Of a stretch of 64,000 bases of DNA, positions 63,720 through 64,000 are shown piece by piece. The DNA comes from AC-32 sp963704005. Its GTDB lineage: Bacteria; Actinomycetota; Thermoleophilia; Gaiellales; Gaiellaceae. A program made the translations under genes and the position numbers. The stretch is taken from assembly GCA_963704005.1 (NCBI GenBank), contig CAVPGJ010000003.1, positions 62,001 to 126,000 on the forward strand. Direction: 5' to 3'. How positions within the stretch are numbered: position 1 is the stretch's first letter; each line of letters opens with the position of its first letter. The notes beneath the pieces are model-generated. The model was not told the DNA's origin. It saw only the letters and a program-made list of their open reading frames with translations, and did no database searches.

Positions 63720-64000
63720 ATGGACTCGCACGCAGCAATACGTCCCGGCGGAACACACTGCCGCTTCTGCGAGGCGCCGCTCGAGCTGACGATGGTCGAC
63801 CTCGGCAAGTCGCCGCTCTGCGAGAGCTTCCTGCCCGCGGACCGGCTCGAGGAGATGGAGCCGTTCTACCCGCTCCACGTCCGCGTCTGCACCGAGCTGC
63901 TGGCTCGCGCAGCTGCCGTCCTTCGTTCCGCCTGACGGAGATCTTCGAGGAGTACGCCTACTTCTCGGCCTACTCCGACTTCCTGGGTCGAGCATGCGCG
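63720..64000 (+). CDS. C-methyltransferase-like protein with N-terminal zinc knuckle (partial, frameshifted)
   Basis: ATG 63720 gives HCRFCEAPLELTMVDLGKSP and LCESFLPADRLEEMEPFYPL, the zinc-binding N-terminus of sugar C-methyltransferases (Methyltransf_13 type, as in TDP-sugar C-3-methyltransferases). After HVRVCTE three single-base insertions (near 63897, 63937 and 63981) are needed to recover the expected CWLAQLPSFVPPDE, EIFEEYAYFSAYSDSW and VEHA. The gene continues past the window edge. It completes a set of sugar-modifying enzymes for the glycan. Confidence 0.78.

Overview
The window is GC-rich (visibly around 70%), densely packed bacterial DNA. A fused PafB-PafC WYL regulator, MmpL, CGNR-type and LuxR regulators, tandem L,D-transpeptidases, frequent GTG/TTG starts and many promoters placed directly against the start codon all point to Actinomycetota. 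The overall gene style suggests a Thermoleophilia/Gaiellales-like lineage, which is inference because no rRNA or marker tree is available. No tRNA, rRNA, CRISPR array or transposase was seen.

Layout. 0-5.2 kb is a potassium-type locus: two divergent DUF4118 (KdpD-like) sensors, a KdpE-like regulator, a universal stress protein and a KimA-family K+ transporter, with a phased CTTGAG direct-repeat operator before the stress-protein gene. 5.2-11.9 kb holds a quinone-reductase-like dehydrogenase, QueG, a small repeat protein, PafBC, and an aldehyde dehydrogenase/zinc-ribbon/SPOR operon that starts at 13.3 kb. 13.3-16.8 kb encodes an adenylate cyclase with a pseudo-hydrolase sensor, a thiolase and a 3-hydroxyacyl-CoA dehydrogenase. 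16.8-24.7 kb has secreted proteins, a two-component system, CBS, FMN-reductase, YceI/MarR, epimerase and cupin genes. 24.7-33.5 kb carries formate-THF ligase, an ACT-malic enzyme, a hemerythrin-nitroreductase fusion, an ATP-grasp, a CBS protein and an MmpL/TetR pair. 33.5-43.5 kb has an FtsX-type ABC exporter with a double ATPase, a CGNR regulator, FtsH and two L,D-transpeptidases. 43.8-49 kb encodes a CoA-transferase, a RodZ-C-terminal-like protein and two LuxR-type regulators. 49-64 kb is a surface-glycan region: LhgO, a DUF4038 glycosidase-like protein, a giant LamG/FN3/beta-propeller protein, then deacetylase, acyltransferase, sugar aminotransferase, asparagine synthase, glycosyltransferase, pyruvyltransferase and methyltransferase genes.

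Sequence quality matters for the reading. Isolated single-base insertions break several otherwise perfect genes (YceI, epimerase, FtsX, FtsH), and they become very dense at 51.8-57.4 and 58.6-64.0 kb. FtsH is normally needed for viability, so most of these are probably consensus errors of long-read type rather than decay. By contrast asnB (twice) and the pyruvyltransferase (once) lack internal blocks of roughly 90-190 codons, which insertion errors cannot explain.

The most promising biology is the KdpDE-like/Usp/KimA locus with its operator and its non-canonical transporter start, the recurring leaderless promoters, the MarR/YceI palindromic operators, the hemerythrin-nitroreductase fusion, and the giant surface protein beside the glycan cluster.
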